A stretch of DNA of 64,000 nt from Oryzias latipes (taxonomy: Eukaryota; Chordata; Actinopteri; Beloniformes; Adrianichthyidae). This document shows positions 24,221 through 35,500 of this stretch, piece after piece (the first letter of the stretch is position 1; each line of letters starts with the position of its first letter). A program made the translations under genes and the position numbers. The stretch spans positions 24,362,160-24,426,159 of the forward strand of contig NC_019862.2 in NCBI RefSeq assembly GCF_002234675.1, read 5' to 3'. The notes under the pieces were generated by a model that did not search any database, was not told the DNA's origin, and saw only the letters and a program-made list of their open reading frames with translations.

Positions 24221-24828
24221 GTCTGTCTAATGGAACCACGCCCCTCACTCCCTCTGGGACTGCTTCCGTTGTGTTGTCTCTCCTGGGGTTGTCTGATTGG
24301 TTTTGATAGTAATCAGTCATTAGCTTCACACCCACTCATCATTGGCTTGTTAAGTGGGAATCGAGCCCCCCATGAGTGTTCTGCAGTCGCAGATACCGAG
24401 GGAAAGATCAGGATTTATTGGTGGATTTTAGATCTGGGGGGTTTGACCCTGTTTGTCTGATTTTGATCTAAACTAAACCTTTTTCTTTTTGTTTCCTTTT
24501 GCTTTTGGGGTCCGCCACTCTGATACTTCTGTGAGGCGGGGATGCTCAGACCAGCAGGTGGTAAAGATCTCCACTTATATCACATATGTCAGGAAAATAT
24601 TTTTTCTGAAAATAAAATAAAAAGATGTAGTAAATTCATGCAAAAAGCAGATGCACTTTATAAGAACCCATCTTTTTCTATGTTTAGCAGAATATTCTTG
24701 ATGTCCACGTTTAAATTACCGTAACTGAGGCCCACAGAATCTGCCAGGATGCTTAGATTCTGTGACCTACAGGTGAACCTAATCGTGCACTAGACACTTT
24801 TTACGATTCTAATATTTTGACATATCAA

Positions 24829-25033
24829 CCCTTGTGCTATCTTAGATGACCCCATCCTTACATTGACGTGTTCTCCCTACCATGACAAAGGTAGATAAAG
24901 GTGGAAAGATTTCATGGAATCCATGGACACCAGTGAAGATCACAAATCATTGAAGAAAAAAGGTTCAGCGCACTGTCTAGTGGGTCTAGATGACCCAACT
25001 CCCAATGTTAAAGTGCTTAGGATAGCACAAGGG
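24829..25033 (-). mobile_element. piggyBac-type MITE, copy 4
   Basis: Full-length, reverse orientation relative to copy 3. Right flank TTAA (25034-25037); the left flank is mutated to TCAA. Confidence 0.82.
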
Positions 25034-25657
25034 TTAAAGTAAAAATGTGTAAAGAAACCAAAACTTTGTTGTCATTGCATTAAACAAAAATATAAAAATT
25101 ATAGACTTTCCCAACAAGATACTGTTTAATGATTATGTCACTGAAAAGGTTGTATTGTATGTAAACTATTGACTGTAACTATCTGATTCTGATTCTGTTT
25201 TACTTTTACAATCTTTGAGGATATTTTCTGTCATTCAATCATTTTATTTTTCAAATCCCTGTTGACTTCCAAATATCTGGCTAGCGTGGACTTTTGCTTT
25301 CAAACTTGATTGTCGTCTAATTTTTCGATAAACATTTTCCTTCTTCCAAATAGATAAATATCGTAAAGCACAGCAAACGTGTACAGATCCTGTTAAATCT
25401 TTCGTTTAGCAAACTAATGTTCGTCAGTGGCTGAAGAAAACCCAATAAGATCAATTCTGACCCCCACTTTTCACAGTAAAGCTCTGGTGAGATCAGTCAT
25501 TCAGCAAGAACTCTCATCCTAATAATTCCTAATATGACAAAAAGGAAGCTCATTTATTTTACAAAAGCTTTTTATGTCAAGTCATGTATGAAAACTGAAA
25601 AGATTCTTCATCGCTGCTCTTCAGTGCAAACCAGTAGATGCAAGAATCTGCAAGTAT

Positions 25658-25862
25658 CCCTTGTGCTATCTTAGATGACCCCACCCTTACTTGGACATGT
25701 TCTCCCTACCATGACAAAGGTGGATAAAGGTGGAAAGATTTCATGTAATCCATGGACACCAGTGAGGTTCACAAATCACTGAAGAAAAAAGGTTCAGTGC
25801 ACTGTCTAGTGGGTCTAGATGACCCAACTCCCAATGGTAAAGTGCCTAGGATAGCAAAAGGG
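25658..25862 (-). mobile_element. piggyBac-type MITE, copy 5
   Basis: Full-length 205 bp in reverse orientation, only about 620 bp from copy 4. The flanks are eroded (GTAT and TTAC). Confidence 0.8.
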
Positions 25863-26146
25863 TTACACCAAATAAATATACGAACAGTGACTCCTTTAAC
25901 ACTCCCGCTTCATTCTACTAATTTTTAGTAGAAATGATTATTATAGTATTATTTATCAGAATAATTATTTTCATATTTAAAGTTTTAAAGTTAAAGTCCC
26001 ATTATCTATCACAGTGTGTGACATCCACATTTTATCGTCTGGGGTAGAGAAGAGCTGCAGACATAGCTGTGCTCGGAAACCATTTGGTGGTGTAACGTGT
26101 TTTAAAGTAGATGTTTGTTTGTAAAAGATACTGATGCAGCACATTA

Positions 26147-26152
26147 TTTATT
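26147..26152 (-). terminator. Candidate poly(A) signal of the bHLH gene
   Basis: AATAAA on the - strand, about 480 bp after the stop codon at 26632, is a plausible 3' end signal for the bHLH transcript. Confidence 0.4.
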
Positions 26153-26631
26153 TACATTTTTAATGATCAAATATTCAGACACAATAACAGAGAATATATC
26201 AAACATTATAAAAAGGAATAGCAAAAACAAACAAGACTTTACAGAATAAAAGCATTGACCTGCTTCTTGCTTTAACAGGAAGAAGCCTGAAACTTTCTGG
26301 CTGCTGGTTTTTCTGCTGAACTGCAGAACACACGGATAGCTATGTGAATATCACAAGATTGTGTCATATCTTCAAAATGAAGAACTAGAGGGCCCTTTGG
26401 ATTTTCTTCATTGGTGTCATGTGTGTTTGAGCTGTTTGACCTTTGACCTTCCTTGCATTAATCTAGATCAATAATCAGTCATTCATTCCAGCTGGGATTA
26501 GAATTGATCAAACAGCTGAGGTCCAAGACCCTGAACATGACATGAAGAAGTCTACGATTGAGCAACGAGTCACGTCTGCTTAGTTTTCTCCACAGGGGGC
26601 GTTCTCTTCAGAGGAAATCCTCTTTCTGTCC

Positions 26632-26987
26632 TCAGTCGTACATGGCTGGCAGGTGGAGGTACGGCAGGTGGAGCGGCTCATCCAACATTATGTCAAATTC
26701 CGCCACCTCTGAATTTATGGAACTTAGATTAGGTGACAGCTCGCCCTGCAGTCTGTGCTCCTCCTCTGCTGGGTCCCCATCCTGGGGGTCCTGCTCTGAC
26801 AGGAGTTGGTCCAGAAAGCGGATGTATCTGAGAGCAAGGCGCAAGATCTCGTTCTTGCTGAGCTTCCTGTCGGGCGGGTGTGTGGGGATGAGGCGTCGTA
26901 GCTCGGCGAAGGCTCCGTTCACGTTCTGCTGCCGCCAGCGCTCCCTGCTGTTGGTGAAGATCCGGCGGACTATCCGGGGGCCGGAAC
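26632..26987 (-). CDS. bHLH gene exon 3 (bHLH domain and acidic tail)
   Basis: Starts after acceptor CCCCCCAG with GT completing Gly37, then [12 protein letters not shown]. The position of the intron just before the basic region is the one I recall for TAL1. Ends at TGA-strand stop 26634-26632. Confidence 0.93.
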
Positions 26988-28701
26988 CTGGGGGGAGGAT
27001 TCAGAGGAGAGGGGTGTCAGCAAGAGTTCTGGACTAGGAGGCTGGTGCAGACAAGAGCGAAGGAGAAAAAGTAAAGTTAGCTACGGTATATAACTCCATA
27101 AAGGAGAACAAAAAGAGACAAACAATAATTATCATGTGCTATCCAGCAGCAAATCTCTGTGGCAGGAGAGCATGTCTCAGACAGGAATACATGGAGAGAG
27201 TGGTGGGGTCAGCTGAAATGAATCATTGGGGTCCCACTACCATCGGGGGTCGAGAGCAACTCAGATCACCAGGGACCCCACTCACCCATCGCATGGACTG
27301 TTCTCCTTCCTATCTTCAGGTATCACATCCCAGCCAACCCTGCAGAACAGTGAAGCTGCGGGACAGTTTCTTCCTCACTGCCATCAGACTCCTGAACTCC
27401 TTTAACCCTTGTACTGTCCTATGGGGTCAAGATGACCATTGAAGTGTTCTCCCTACCATGATAAAGGTGAATAAAGGTGGAGAGGATTTCATACAATCCA
27501 TGGACACCAGTGAAGATCACAAATCATTGAAGAAAAAATGGGTCTAGATGACCCAACTCCCAATGTTAAAGTGCCTAGGATAGCACAAGGGTTAAAAAAC
27601 CTCAGATTCTAAAATGACCTATTCAACCACCGATGTCTACCTCTGTCCCTCTTACTGATTTACCTTGCACATGCCATTTTGCACAAATCTTATTTTGCAC
27701 CAGATCTCTTGTACAGTTATTATTTATTGTGTTTTTTTTTATTGCATCTGCCTCACTGTCCAGTTTTTGAACCACTATGTGTTCCTTATATTTACTGCAA
27801 GCCTAGACGCTGTTTTGTTGTGGCCGGAGCAACGTAATTCTGTTTGGTGTTCCACCCCAAATGCTATGTATGAATGACAAATAACGTATTTGAATCTGAA
27901 TAAATGAAACAAAAAATAGGAAACAACACATGAGATCATGGGTGAAAAAAATTAAAGAAAGGAGTAAACATTCAAAAACACAAATAATCTGAAAATATTT
28001 ACCTGACCAAAACAATTGTTGGCCAAAGGGTTTATTTTTGATGCTTTTTACAGACTTTAAAACATTTAATTTCTTAATAATACATTTTTCTTATAAGCAC
28101 ATATTGCATCATTTGTAAAGTTGACATTTTGATTCAAAATACCTTACTAAACAAAATTACACGAAAAAGCTTCCCTTTGGCATAAGAAAAGCGTTTTTCT
28201 CCTTTAAGTATCTTAGGTATTACTTTCATAAATATAAGCAGAGAATTCTTGCAGAAAACTCACCATGAGTGAAGCAGCTGCTGTCAAAAGGAGAAGATGT
28301 CTGTTTCATTATGAAGCAGGCTTCTGGCTGGCTGCAGACACACAGGGATTATGAATAATTAAAATCAAAAAATTTAACAACCGTTTTAATAATGATAATA
28401 AAATTAGTAAAATAGAAAGGAGCACAGTCCTCCACTTGCACTGACATGTCCTAAAGTTATAAAAATAAATATAAACTATTGTTTTGAACTAAAGTTTTAT
28501 AAAAATGTGTTAAAGGGGGGGGTAAAAATGTGTTAAAGGGGGGGGGGGGCTTAAAACCTTTAAAAAGTTCTCTAAAAACATGCCACTTAAAGAAAAAAAG
28601 AAAACATGCCACTTCCGTCCCTGTGGATCACGTGACCACCTGAGTTTTCTGAGTCCTCACCTGTTGGAGGCGCGTGCGGGGGACTGGCTCTCGTACCGCA
28701 T
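26632..28701 (-). CDS. TAL/LYL-class bHLH transcription factor (3 exons, 154 aa)
   Basis: Exons 28701-28661, 28331-28264 and 26987-26632 join in frame with consensus sites (donors GTGAGG and GTGAGT, acceptors TCTGCAG and CCCCCCAG). Residues 44-99 form the bHLH: basic part [17 protein letters not shown], then helix 1, a loop holding [12 protein letters not shown], and helix 2 [15 protein letters not shown]. These are signatures of the TAL1/TAL2/LYL1 class, which pairs with E-proteins and binds E-boxes in blood, endothelial and neural development. The N-terminus is short (43 residues) and the tail acidic, ending HLPAMYD. It lacks the long TAL1/LYL1 N-terminus and, unlike TAL2 as I recall it, is split into three coding exons. 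It may be a paralogue lost in mammals. The class is sure; the exact orthologue is not. Confidence 0.92.
27134..27401 (+). pseudogene. Rex1-like LINE 3' end, part 1 (split by piggyBac MITE copy 6)
   Basis: Contains the C-terminal coding remnant of a fish LINE (cys-less block around CTGCGGGACAGTTTCTTCC and CCATCAGACTCCTGAACTCC), followed after the MITE by its 3' UTR at 27596-27900. It lies in bHLH intron 2 on the opposite strand. Confidence 0.6.
27406..27591 (-). mobile_element. piggyBac-type MITE, copy 6, inserted in a LINE
   Basis: Copy with a partial internal deletion, between TTAA 27402-27405 and TTAA 27592-27595. It interrupts the LINE remnant, so it inserted later than that LINE. Confidence 0.8.
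27596..27900 (+). mobile_element. Rex1-like LINE 3' end, part 2 (3' UTR)
   Basis: Continuation of 27134-27401: a 3' UTR with TTTTGCACAAATCTTATTTTGCACC and a terminal TGAATGACAAATAACG / TTTGAATCTGAAT tail typical of these LINEs. Confidence 0.55.
28264..28331 (-). CDS. bHLH gene exon 2
   Basis: 68 bp, acceptor TGTCTGCAG, donor GTGAGT. It encodes [20 protein letters not shown] plus three residues and keeps the frame between exons 1 and 3, which supports the model. Confidence 0.85.
28511..28552 (+). repeat. Tandem G-tract repeat
   Basis: Two copies of TGTTAAAGGGGGGGG-type units, with runs of 8 and 12 G, in bHLH intron 1. Confidence 0.85.
28661..28701 (-). CDS. bHLH gene exon 1
   Basis: Start codon 28701-28699 encodes [13 protein letters not shown] before donor GTGAGG. 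It is chosen over the upstream ATG at 28783-28781 because that one lies too close to the TATA box to be within the transcript. Confidence 0.8.
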
Positions 28702-28797
28702 GTCTCGTGCAGCAGCGCGGGGGTCTCGGCTCGGCTCGGGGTTCTAGAAGGTTCTGGCTTCGCAGCTCTGCTGTGGGTTTCATGGGTCCCGCTACAG

Positions 28798-28805
28798 CTT
28801 TTATA
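28798..28805 (-). promoter_or_regulatory. TATA box of the bHLH gene
   Basis: TATAAAAG on the - strand in a GC-rich setting. Transcription should begin about 30 bp downstream (near 28772), giving a 5' UTR of about 70 bp before the ATG at 28701. Confidence 0.65.
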
Positions 28806-28849
28806 GGGACGTAGTGCCCCCTCCCGCTGCGTGTCGTGACGCCTCGTTT

Positions 28850-29470
28850 CCAAGGAGACCCCGCCCTCTGTTATTGACCGTCCCAATAGCGGGCTCATTA
28901 AACTCCGGCTCCCAGGAAGCAGCACCCCAGGGACCCAGACTGCCCCCTCCCCTCTGCAGGAGTCGTGTTTTCCGCTCGTCCTCCTCCATCTCCTCTTCAT
29001 CACGACCCCTGCAGGATCTCATTGGGACCTGAAATAGGCTCAATAACTCCTAACCCCGAACAGAGCTGTTTAACCCGTTTGTTTATGTGCTGGTGTTAAA
29101 CCACTGTTTCACATCTTCAGGATTCAATCATTTACTTTATCAACAACATATGAAAATAAAAGCACTAAGGGTTCAAATCACTGAGATTAATGTATATTTC
29201 AACAACACATCCCCACTTCTTAACTAAAAAAGCTAAATAAATAAAAATACTAACTTGTTTACTTTTTCTTATTTATATAAGATAATCGAGTTAACTTATG
29301 GAAGCATGTGTGTCTCATATTTCAAAATAAAAGTAATTAACTCTGCAATAACTTCAATTACATTACTGATTCCTTTTTAAAAATTCTATTGGATGACATG
29401 GACCAGGAAGAACAATTTTTGGCAAAATAACCTGACAGCGTATTGCACTGCAGTACAAAATAGTAAACCT
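28850..29470. other. GC-rich bHLH upstream region, then AT-rich intergenic DNA
   Basis: 28810-29030 is a CpG-rich upstream flank of the bHLH promoter. The reading frames across it (28587-29003 and 28801-29043, - strand) are composition artefacts. From 29040 to 29470 nothing is recognised. Confidence 0.5.
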
Positions 29471-29473
29471 TAA

Positions 29474-29671
29474 CCCTTGTGCTATCCTAGACAATTTAGC
29501 ATTGGGAGTTGGGTCATCTAGACCCACTAGACAGTGTTCTGAACCTTTTTTCTTCAGTGATTTGTGATCTTCACTGGTGTCCATGGATTACATGAAATCT
29601 TTCCACCTTTATCCACCTTTGTCATGGTAGGGAGAACACGTCAATGTAAGGGTGGGGTCATAGCACAAGTG
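29474..29671 (+). mobile_element. piggyBac-type MITE, copy 7
   Basis: Near full-length, between TTAA 29470-29473 and TTAA 29672-29675. Right terminus mutated to CACAAGTG. Confidence 0.82.
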
Positions 29672-29675
29672 TTAA

Positions 29676-30480
29676 AGAAGTGTCCATGCTTTTTGCCAAG
29701 ATGGTCAGATTTTAAGGTGAAAATGACTGAGGGCAAACTAACCGGCCTGTAATTCCTTGAACCTGCATTTTTAATAACACTGAAAGGCAACAAAATACTT
29801 TAAATTCTATTGCTTTTTGTTTCCTCACATAGAACAGAAATACGTCTTAATACATTTTCCCCCAAATAACTGATTTTTGTATTTGAAAAAGTCTGTTTTT
29901 GATGTTGTCTCATCATTAATGTGAAGATCTACAGTCAATCTGTATTCCAGTTTTAAGTCTTTCAGTCTGTCTGTATCAGCATTTCTATGCTGAGATCTGT
30001 CTCATCCACTGAAGGAGACGCTTTTCAAGAACATGATGAAAGCTCTCACCACTGAGCGGCGTTCAGAAACAACCACATTCATTATTATAAATCAAAGGGC
30101 CACAGATCTAAAGAAGCCGGATCTAAACATGACAAGCAGAATAAGGTTTTGTGCAGAATGCAGAGACTTTAGTCTGTATATTTAAGATGGAGATAGAATA
30201 GGAGTGTCATTTTGTCAATACGAGATATTTTAGGATCTCCTGCATCTGTAAATACGTGATACAGCATGTTGGAGGAAATTCGAAGGTCAAACATACTGCC
30301 AAAGGAAAGGAAGGCCGAGAGATGTAACACTCTCCATGCTGAAGGTAGGAAGATGCATGAACTCAACAGCCTTTTAGAGGTAAAAGAAAGCTTAGCTGGA
30401 TCATTTAGCAGAAACCAGCGATTGTGGAAATCAAACAGTGGCATTCCTCAGAATTATTTAGCAAGAGAAGTTGCTTGTAA
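29676..30480. other. Intergenic, nothing recognised
   Basis: The overlapping frames at 30169-30444 (-) and 30266-30523 (+) have no domain signature. The + frame runs into the next MITE. Confidence 0.45.
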
Positions 30481-30671
30481 CCCTTGTGCTATCCTAGGCA
30501 CTTTACCATTGCAGACCCACTAGACAGTGCGCTGAACCTTTTTTCTTCAATTATTTGTGAACTTCACTGATGTCCATAGATGACATGAAATCTTTCCACC
30601 TTTATCCACCTTTGTCATGGTAGGAATAACACGTCAATGTAAGGGTGGGGTCATCTAAGATAGCACAAGCG
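30481..30671 (+). mobile_element. piggyBac-type MITE, copy 8
   Basis: Full termini with small internal deletion after CACTTTACCATTG. Flanks degraded (GTAA, TTAT). Confidence 0.78.
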
Positions 30672-30689
30672 TTATTCATAGCAAATCCA

Positions 30690-31085
30690 AAGAGTCAGTG
30701 TCTGAGGACTGTAACTTCCCCAGAATGTCACTAGAGATGACAACAGTTTCTCCTCCAAGGTTCTTTCAGCTGCGCTCCTCACGAGTCATCACAGCAAATC
30801 TTCCACCTCTGTCTAATTCCACCCTTCGTCCCTCAACCCCCTTCATGTCCAGTTCTACATCATCCATGATGACAGTCAACAATGTCCCTCCTCTTAATGG
30901 GTCCAAGCATCTGCTTCCCTGCATTTATTTCTAAAACATCCACCGTGATCTGTTGCTCTGATTGATTCATTCTGGATTCTATCCATCCTCGTCCAAAGAG
31001 AGAACCTCAACATCTTCACCTCTGTTACCTCCAGGCGTCTGCAGCCTTCAACGCTGAACACCCATTCAGGCTGGTTTCTCATCTT
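30690..31085 (-). pseudogene. LINE fragment, decayed
   Basis: Blocks such as CAACATCTTCACCTCTGTTACC and CCATGATGACAGTCAACAATG are familiar pieces of fish LINE coding sequence read in reverse. No continuous frame; subtype uncertain. Confidence 0.4.
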
Positions 31086-31690
31086 TTATTGATATACTGT
31101 ATATAGCTGAACTTTTGATCAATTAAAAAATGGAAAAATTGAGAAGATAGCATTTTAACCTATGACTTTGGTTTTTACTCTTAAGAAAGACATACACTTA
31201 AATAGAATACTTCAACCAAAAGTGTTATGCAATCAAAATAGAGGTTTTTTTAAAAACATTATTTATAGGTCTACTTTGGTTAGCCGCCCCTACTTCCCTC
31301 TAAATATGTAAATATTAATTCATTCGTTTTAGATCCAGTGGAAAAGTATATGAAGTCCATATGAATAGGACTTACATCTATTTCTCTTCTTCCTTCTTGA
31401 CTGCAACTAAATGTTATTTTACAGCATGAGATAATTTGATTGAAATACATCCTAATAATAAGCAGAGCTTAAAGAATTTCAAACTTCTCAACAATAATTT
31501 GCTCAACATTTCAAATGTATGCATTCTTGGAAAAATACAAGCCCTTTTGATTTGATTGCAATGTCAGCAGCAGTGACAATTTATTTTTACTAAGTTTATT
31601 GCTGTTACAGAAGCAACTTAGCCATAAATTCATAAATCTAATACACTAAATTTAAATCAGTGCTATGATTTTGTTTGTCTTCAGCCAGAG
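31086..31690. other. Intergenic, nothing recognised
   Basis: AT-rich DNA without a supported feature. Confidence 0.5.
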
Positions 31691-31699
31691 AGACACAAC

Positions 31700-31755
31700 G
31701 GAGGAGTGAAAAACCCTACATGTCGCTCTGGAGCCTCAGGTTGCAGGCTCCTGGT
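31700..31755. mobile_element. hAT terminal fragment
   Basis: CTCTGGAGCCTCAGGTTGCAG resembles the termini of the hAT fragment at 36146-36225. Short. Confidence 0.35.
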
Positions 31756-31759
31756 GTAA

Positions 31760-31808
31760 CCCTTGTGCTCTCCTGGGTACTTTAACAATGGGAGTTGGGT
31801 CATCCACC
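31760..31808 (+). mobile_element. piggyBac-type MITE, copy 9 (left end only)
   Basis: CCCTTGTGCTCTCCTGGGTACTT through GGGAGTTGGGTCATC, then the match stops. Confidence 0.6.
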
Positions 31809-31814
31809 ACTCTC

Positions 31815-32120
31815 TGCTGCTCTGGACTGTTGACCGTGCTCCAAATCTAGAAGCCCGTCTCTCTTTCTATCACACTGTCTCTCAACTTTTCTTCTTCGAT
31901 CATGTCAGCTGACTTTCCCTGTCACAGTCCCAGCATTTGAAATGCTCCTCCTGACACATTGTTCATGTCTGGTTGTCCCTGGCTGCTTCCTCCAGCTCCT
32001 CTGGGGTCCCTGGGCCAACTGAGGGATGTCGTTTTTCCAGCGTGTCCTGGCTCTGCTCAATGGGACATGTCTGGAACACCTCCCCAGGGAGGCATCCAGG
32101 AGGTGTCCAAACCAGATGCC
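31815..32120 (-). pseudogene. LINE fragment, decayed
   Basis: Contains GGAACACCTCCCCAGGGAGG followed by CATCCAGGAGG, a hallmark of the C-terminal coding part of a widespread fish LINE, without an intact frame. Confidence 0.5.
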
Positions 32121-32270
32121 AGGTTAGCTTCTCCTAATATGGATATTTTTCATTTTACACCAGTAATTTGCCTTTTCTTTTATAAACCCATCATAGCAGA
32201 GTTGTTTGCTTTTGTCTGAGTAAGTGGAGTTCTTGTTTTAACCAGACGAAAGATGCTAATCTGAGTACAC

Positions 32271-32285
32271 AGCGCCTCCTGTTGG
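32271..32285 (-). promoter_or_regulatory. CTCF-like site, - orientation
   Basis: CCAACAGGAGGCGCT on the - strand matches the CTCF core with one weak position. Confidence 0.4.
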
Positions 32286-32429
32286 TTGCCTGGTCAAACG
32301 AGATGCAATGACAGGTGAGAGTTTCAGTTTTTCAAGCCAACAGAACTGTTTAAATCATTTTGCAGAAGCAGTTCAAAATGTTTCAGACAGAGACCTTTGT
32401 CCTGAGCAGAGACACAGGGCCTGTTGTTT

Positions 32430-32575
32430 TCAGGGCTGGATCCAGGTGGAGGCAGTATGGTATGGAGCCAATCTGGCTACTGTTGGGAAAAGGTGGGGTA
32501 CGCCCTGGATAGGTCAAGGGTCAGTTGCAGGGTCACACACTCATGTGCACAACTACAGGTAATTTACAGATACAA
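32430..32575 (-). mobile_element. Dispersed teleost repeat, copy 3 (fragment)
   Basis: Only the 3' part of the repeat family seen at 62655-63055 is kept, including the GGTACGCCCTGGATAGGTC block. Confidence 0.55.
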
Positions 32576-35500
32576 ACTGTTCATCTATCACCATAGCAAA
32601 AAAAATAAAAAAAATAAAAAAGAGTGTCTGGTCTTGCAGCACAGAAACAGTACTTTATAGGATTTTTAACAACTTGCTTATCTATGAGCTCTGGTAGATT
32701 CAGTTTTTTTTTAATCTTTCAGCTGAGTTGAAATCTTTAAAATTGGATTTTTCTGTTTTCCTAAAATTGTCCCACATGCATTTATGGACAAAATTCTCAG
32801 TGGTCAAAAGTATTCTGCTGCGTCTGAACTGACCCTGCTATTTTTGATTGTATATTTTGCCATTTGATTTGAGCTAGAAAATATATATAAAATTTTTTGC
32901 AGATTTATCTTACTTTAACATCCGTGACCCTTCAGTTTGCAAACACAAGTTGTGCACTTTTTTCATTGCTGTTATTTTTCTCTTTCAAAGAAAATATGCT
33001 CCGTTTTCAGTTTCATATGGAGTTACATTTGCACCAAATCTTTTAACCAATGTTTTTTGTATCAAGATTTGGTACAAATATTGCTCCAGTAAGATGTTCG
33101 CAGCAAAGGAATAAGGAAACAAAAACATTTTGGAATAACGGCGCCATCTGGTGGACAAAGTACAAAATTGTAAACCAGCTTCTGTCAGAACTGTAAAACC
33201 ATCACAAACCTCGACCTAAATAGATGTTTTTGTTGAGCTAAAGTTGGTCTCAAAAATAGAATTTGTTTGCTTACAAAGGAGATTTTTTGTTGTCAGGATT
33301 TTTGCTAATATAACTAATGGAAACTGTTGTTTTTTTACAGCTTCATCCATTTTTGTCTAATTTAAGAAACAGAGATAAAAATATGAGAACGCTTTAATAA
33401 GAAAAAGTTAAAATTAAATATTTGATGTGGAGTTCTGAGATGAATTTAGGACAAAAGTTAAAAAAAAGGTTTGTGTTTAGATTTTGCCTTTTGATGTAAC
33501 AATGGGGTTAACAATAAATCTTTTACAGTTGAAAAGGAACATTATTTCACCTTGTAAGTCTCAGACTGTAGATGTGCTGCTGCTGATTTTACATCCCTAA
33601 ATCTGTTAATTGTGATTGGCTGTTTAGAATAAACCACACATCATTTATTACCTGCCAATGACTTTCTGACCTGCAAAGCTTTTTTCTTTGTGGTGAAGAA
33701 CTTTCTTTATGTCTAAATTCAATCAAATAAAATAAAAATAATGAAAGATAAAATAAACAACAGAAATTTAAACAAAAGACATTAAAATGAAAAAAGATTT
33801 TTTTAATTTTAAAATTAAATCTAATATCAAATTAAGTTAAATCAAAATAAACTGATAGTGCAGCGTTCCTTTCTTCTCTGCGCTTCATCCTGTGGACGTT
33901 TTAACTTCAGGCAAGTAAACCAGTCAAAATGAACGAGTCAAGGCCGGAAAACTGTCTCTCGTGGGACTTTTATTCAATTATTGGTGAATTTATCAAGCAC
34001 AAATTTCATTTCTTAACCTCTTCTCTCTGAGATTTTCAAACAAAATTCACTCAATAGATGTCTGCTGTCACATTTTTCCTGCTCATGCAGCGCAGGCGTA
34101 CACAGGAGACCTGATGACCTCCGACCTCTCATCAGCTCTTCAGCCAATCAGATAAATGTATTCTTTACAACAGGACTTTATAAGCATCCAATAAGAAAAT
34201 ATACGAAAACAGATTTTATTTTGCATTTGAAAGAATAGAATTTGCAGATGTTTGATGTAGAAAAAGCTTTTTCTTCTCCAGAGATGGCAAGGAGGTCTCA
34301 CTCTGACAAACTTTTTTTCCCCATTTATTTCACAGAGTCCTTTACATTTTCTTTATGCTACGAAAAACCGATTCAGTCCACAAAAATCCATTAAGATCCA
34401 CTGAAGTGTCACTCGCCAACAGAACCAGAATTCACGGGACTACGGGGACCAGAATGCATTGAGATGCAAGCAAGAACAGAAGGAAGACAACAACTACAGC
34501 ATCAACGACAACAACAAACATCAGACGTCAGTTTTCATATAAACTTTCTCCGGCGAAAAAAATGGCACAAATAAAATTAAGAACTGAGTTTTTCTTCTTT
34601 TCATAAAGTTTTCCTGTCGATTCCTTAGGAGTTGCTAAACATCACCTTTTATCCACCACCACAGTGCATTCATATGATATACTGCATTTTCCAGCACGCC
34701 CCTGCTTACAAGGACACGCCCCCTCCTGATGGAGAAACTGCATGAGGACATGAAGAAAAATAAATGTGGGTGGGACAAAGAGCTCGACCACACAATGTCA
34801 CCGCCACAGTCCATAAAAACGTAGCACCAGCGGGGGGAGAAAAGGCCATTTTTGATTTGCTCGTTACCACAAAACATTCGGTTTTATTAAGAAGAAAAAT
34901 TGATAATAAAGCTCCTCCCCTTTTTTCTAACCCAGCCCACAAATGACAAGACTGCTGTTATGTAGCCCCGCCCACTGAGAATCTTCTAAAAAAAAAATAA
35001 TAAAAAGTTACAGAAGAGTCTTTGGCAGATTTACAGAAAGAAAAGGCTGAAAAGCGTCTGGATTTTGGAGATCTGATGAAGAAAATTATTGTCTGAAGTT
35101 AGCCACGCCCTCCAGCTGGCGATGAGTGAGGATATCGACAACACAGTTCAGTCTTTTCTGTGGCGTTTAATTCTCAGTGATGCCATCCTTGTTTGTAAAA
35201 GACAACAGACAAGTACAGTTTTTGGGCTGATGAGGTCCAGCAGAACCACCGCAGTAAATCCATCTGTCAAAGGAGGACTTTTAAGTTGAAGGTCAGACTC
35301 CACCGCCACGGGAAAAGACGAGATGCTTTCTTGAGAAGAGGCTTAAAGTTCCTGATTGAATTGATTTATTTTAACCATAGACCACATCAATGTTTTAGCA
35401 CAACACAAAAATCCATGCGGGTAAGAGGAATTATCAGAAAAGACTCAACATTCTCTGTGTTGGATGAATCCACAGACGGAACACCTGCAGTCTCCGAAAG

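Noticed and set aside
26558-27037. 159-codon open frame on the + strand
   Set aside because: It is the antisense shadow of the bHLH exon 3; the - strand frame holds the domain.
28587-29003. 138-codon open frame on the - strand
   Set aside because: It overlaps the bHLH promoter and exon 1 in another frame and reads through TATA box and intron; composition artefact of GC-rich DNA.
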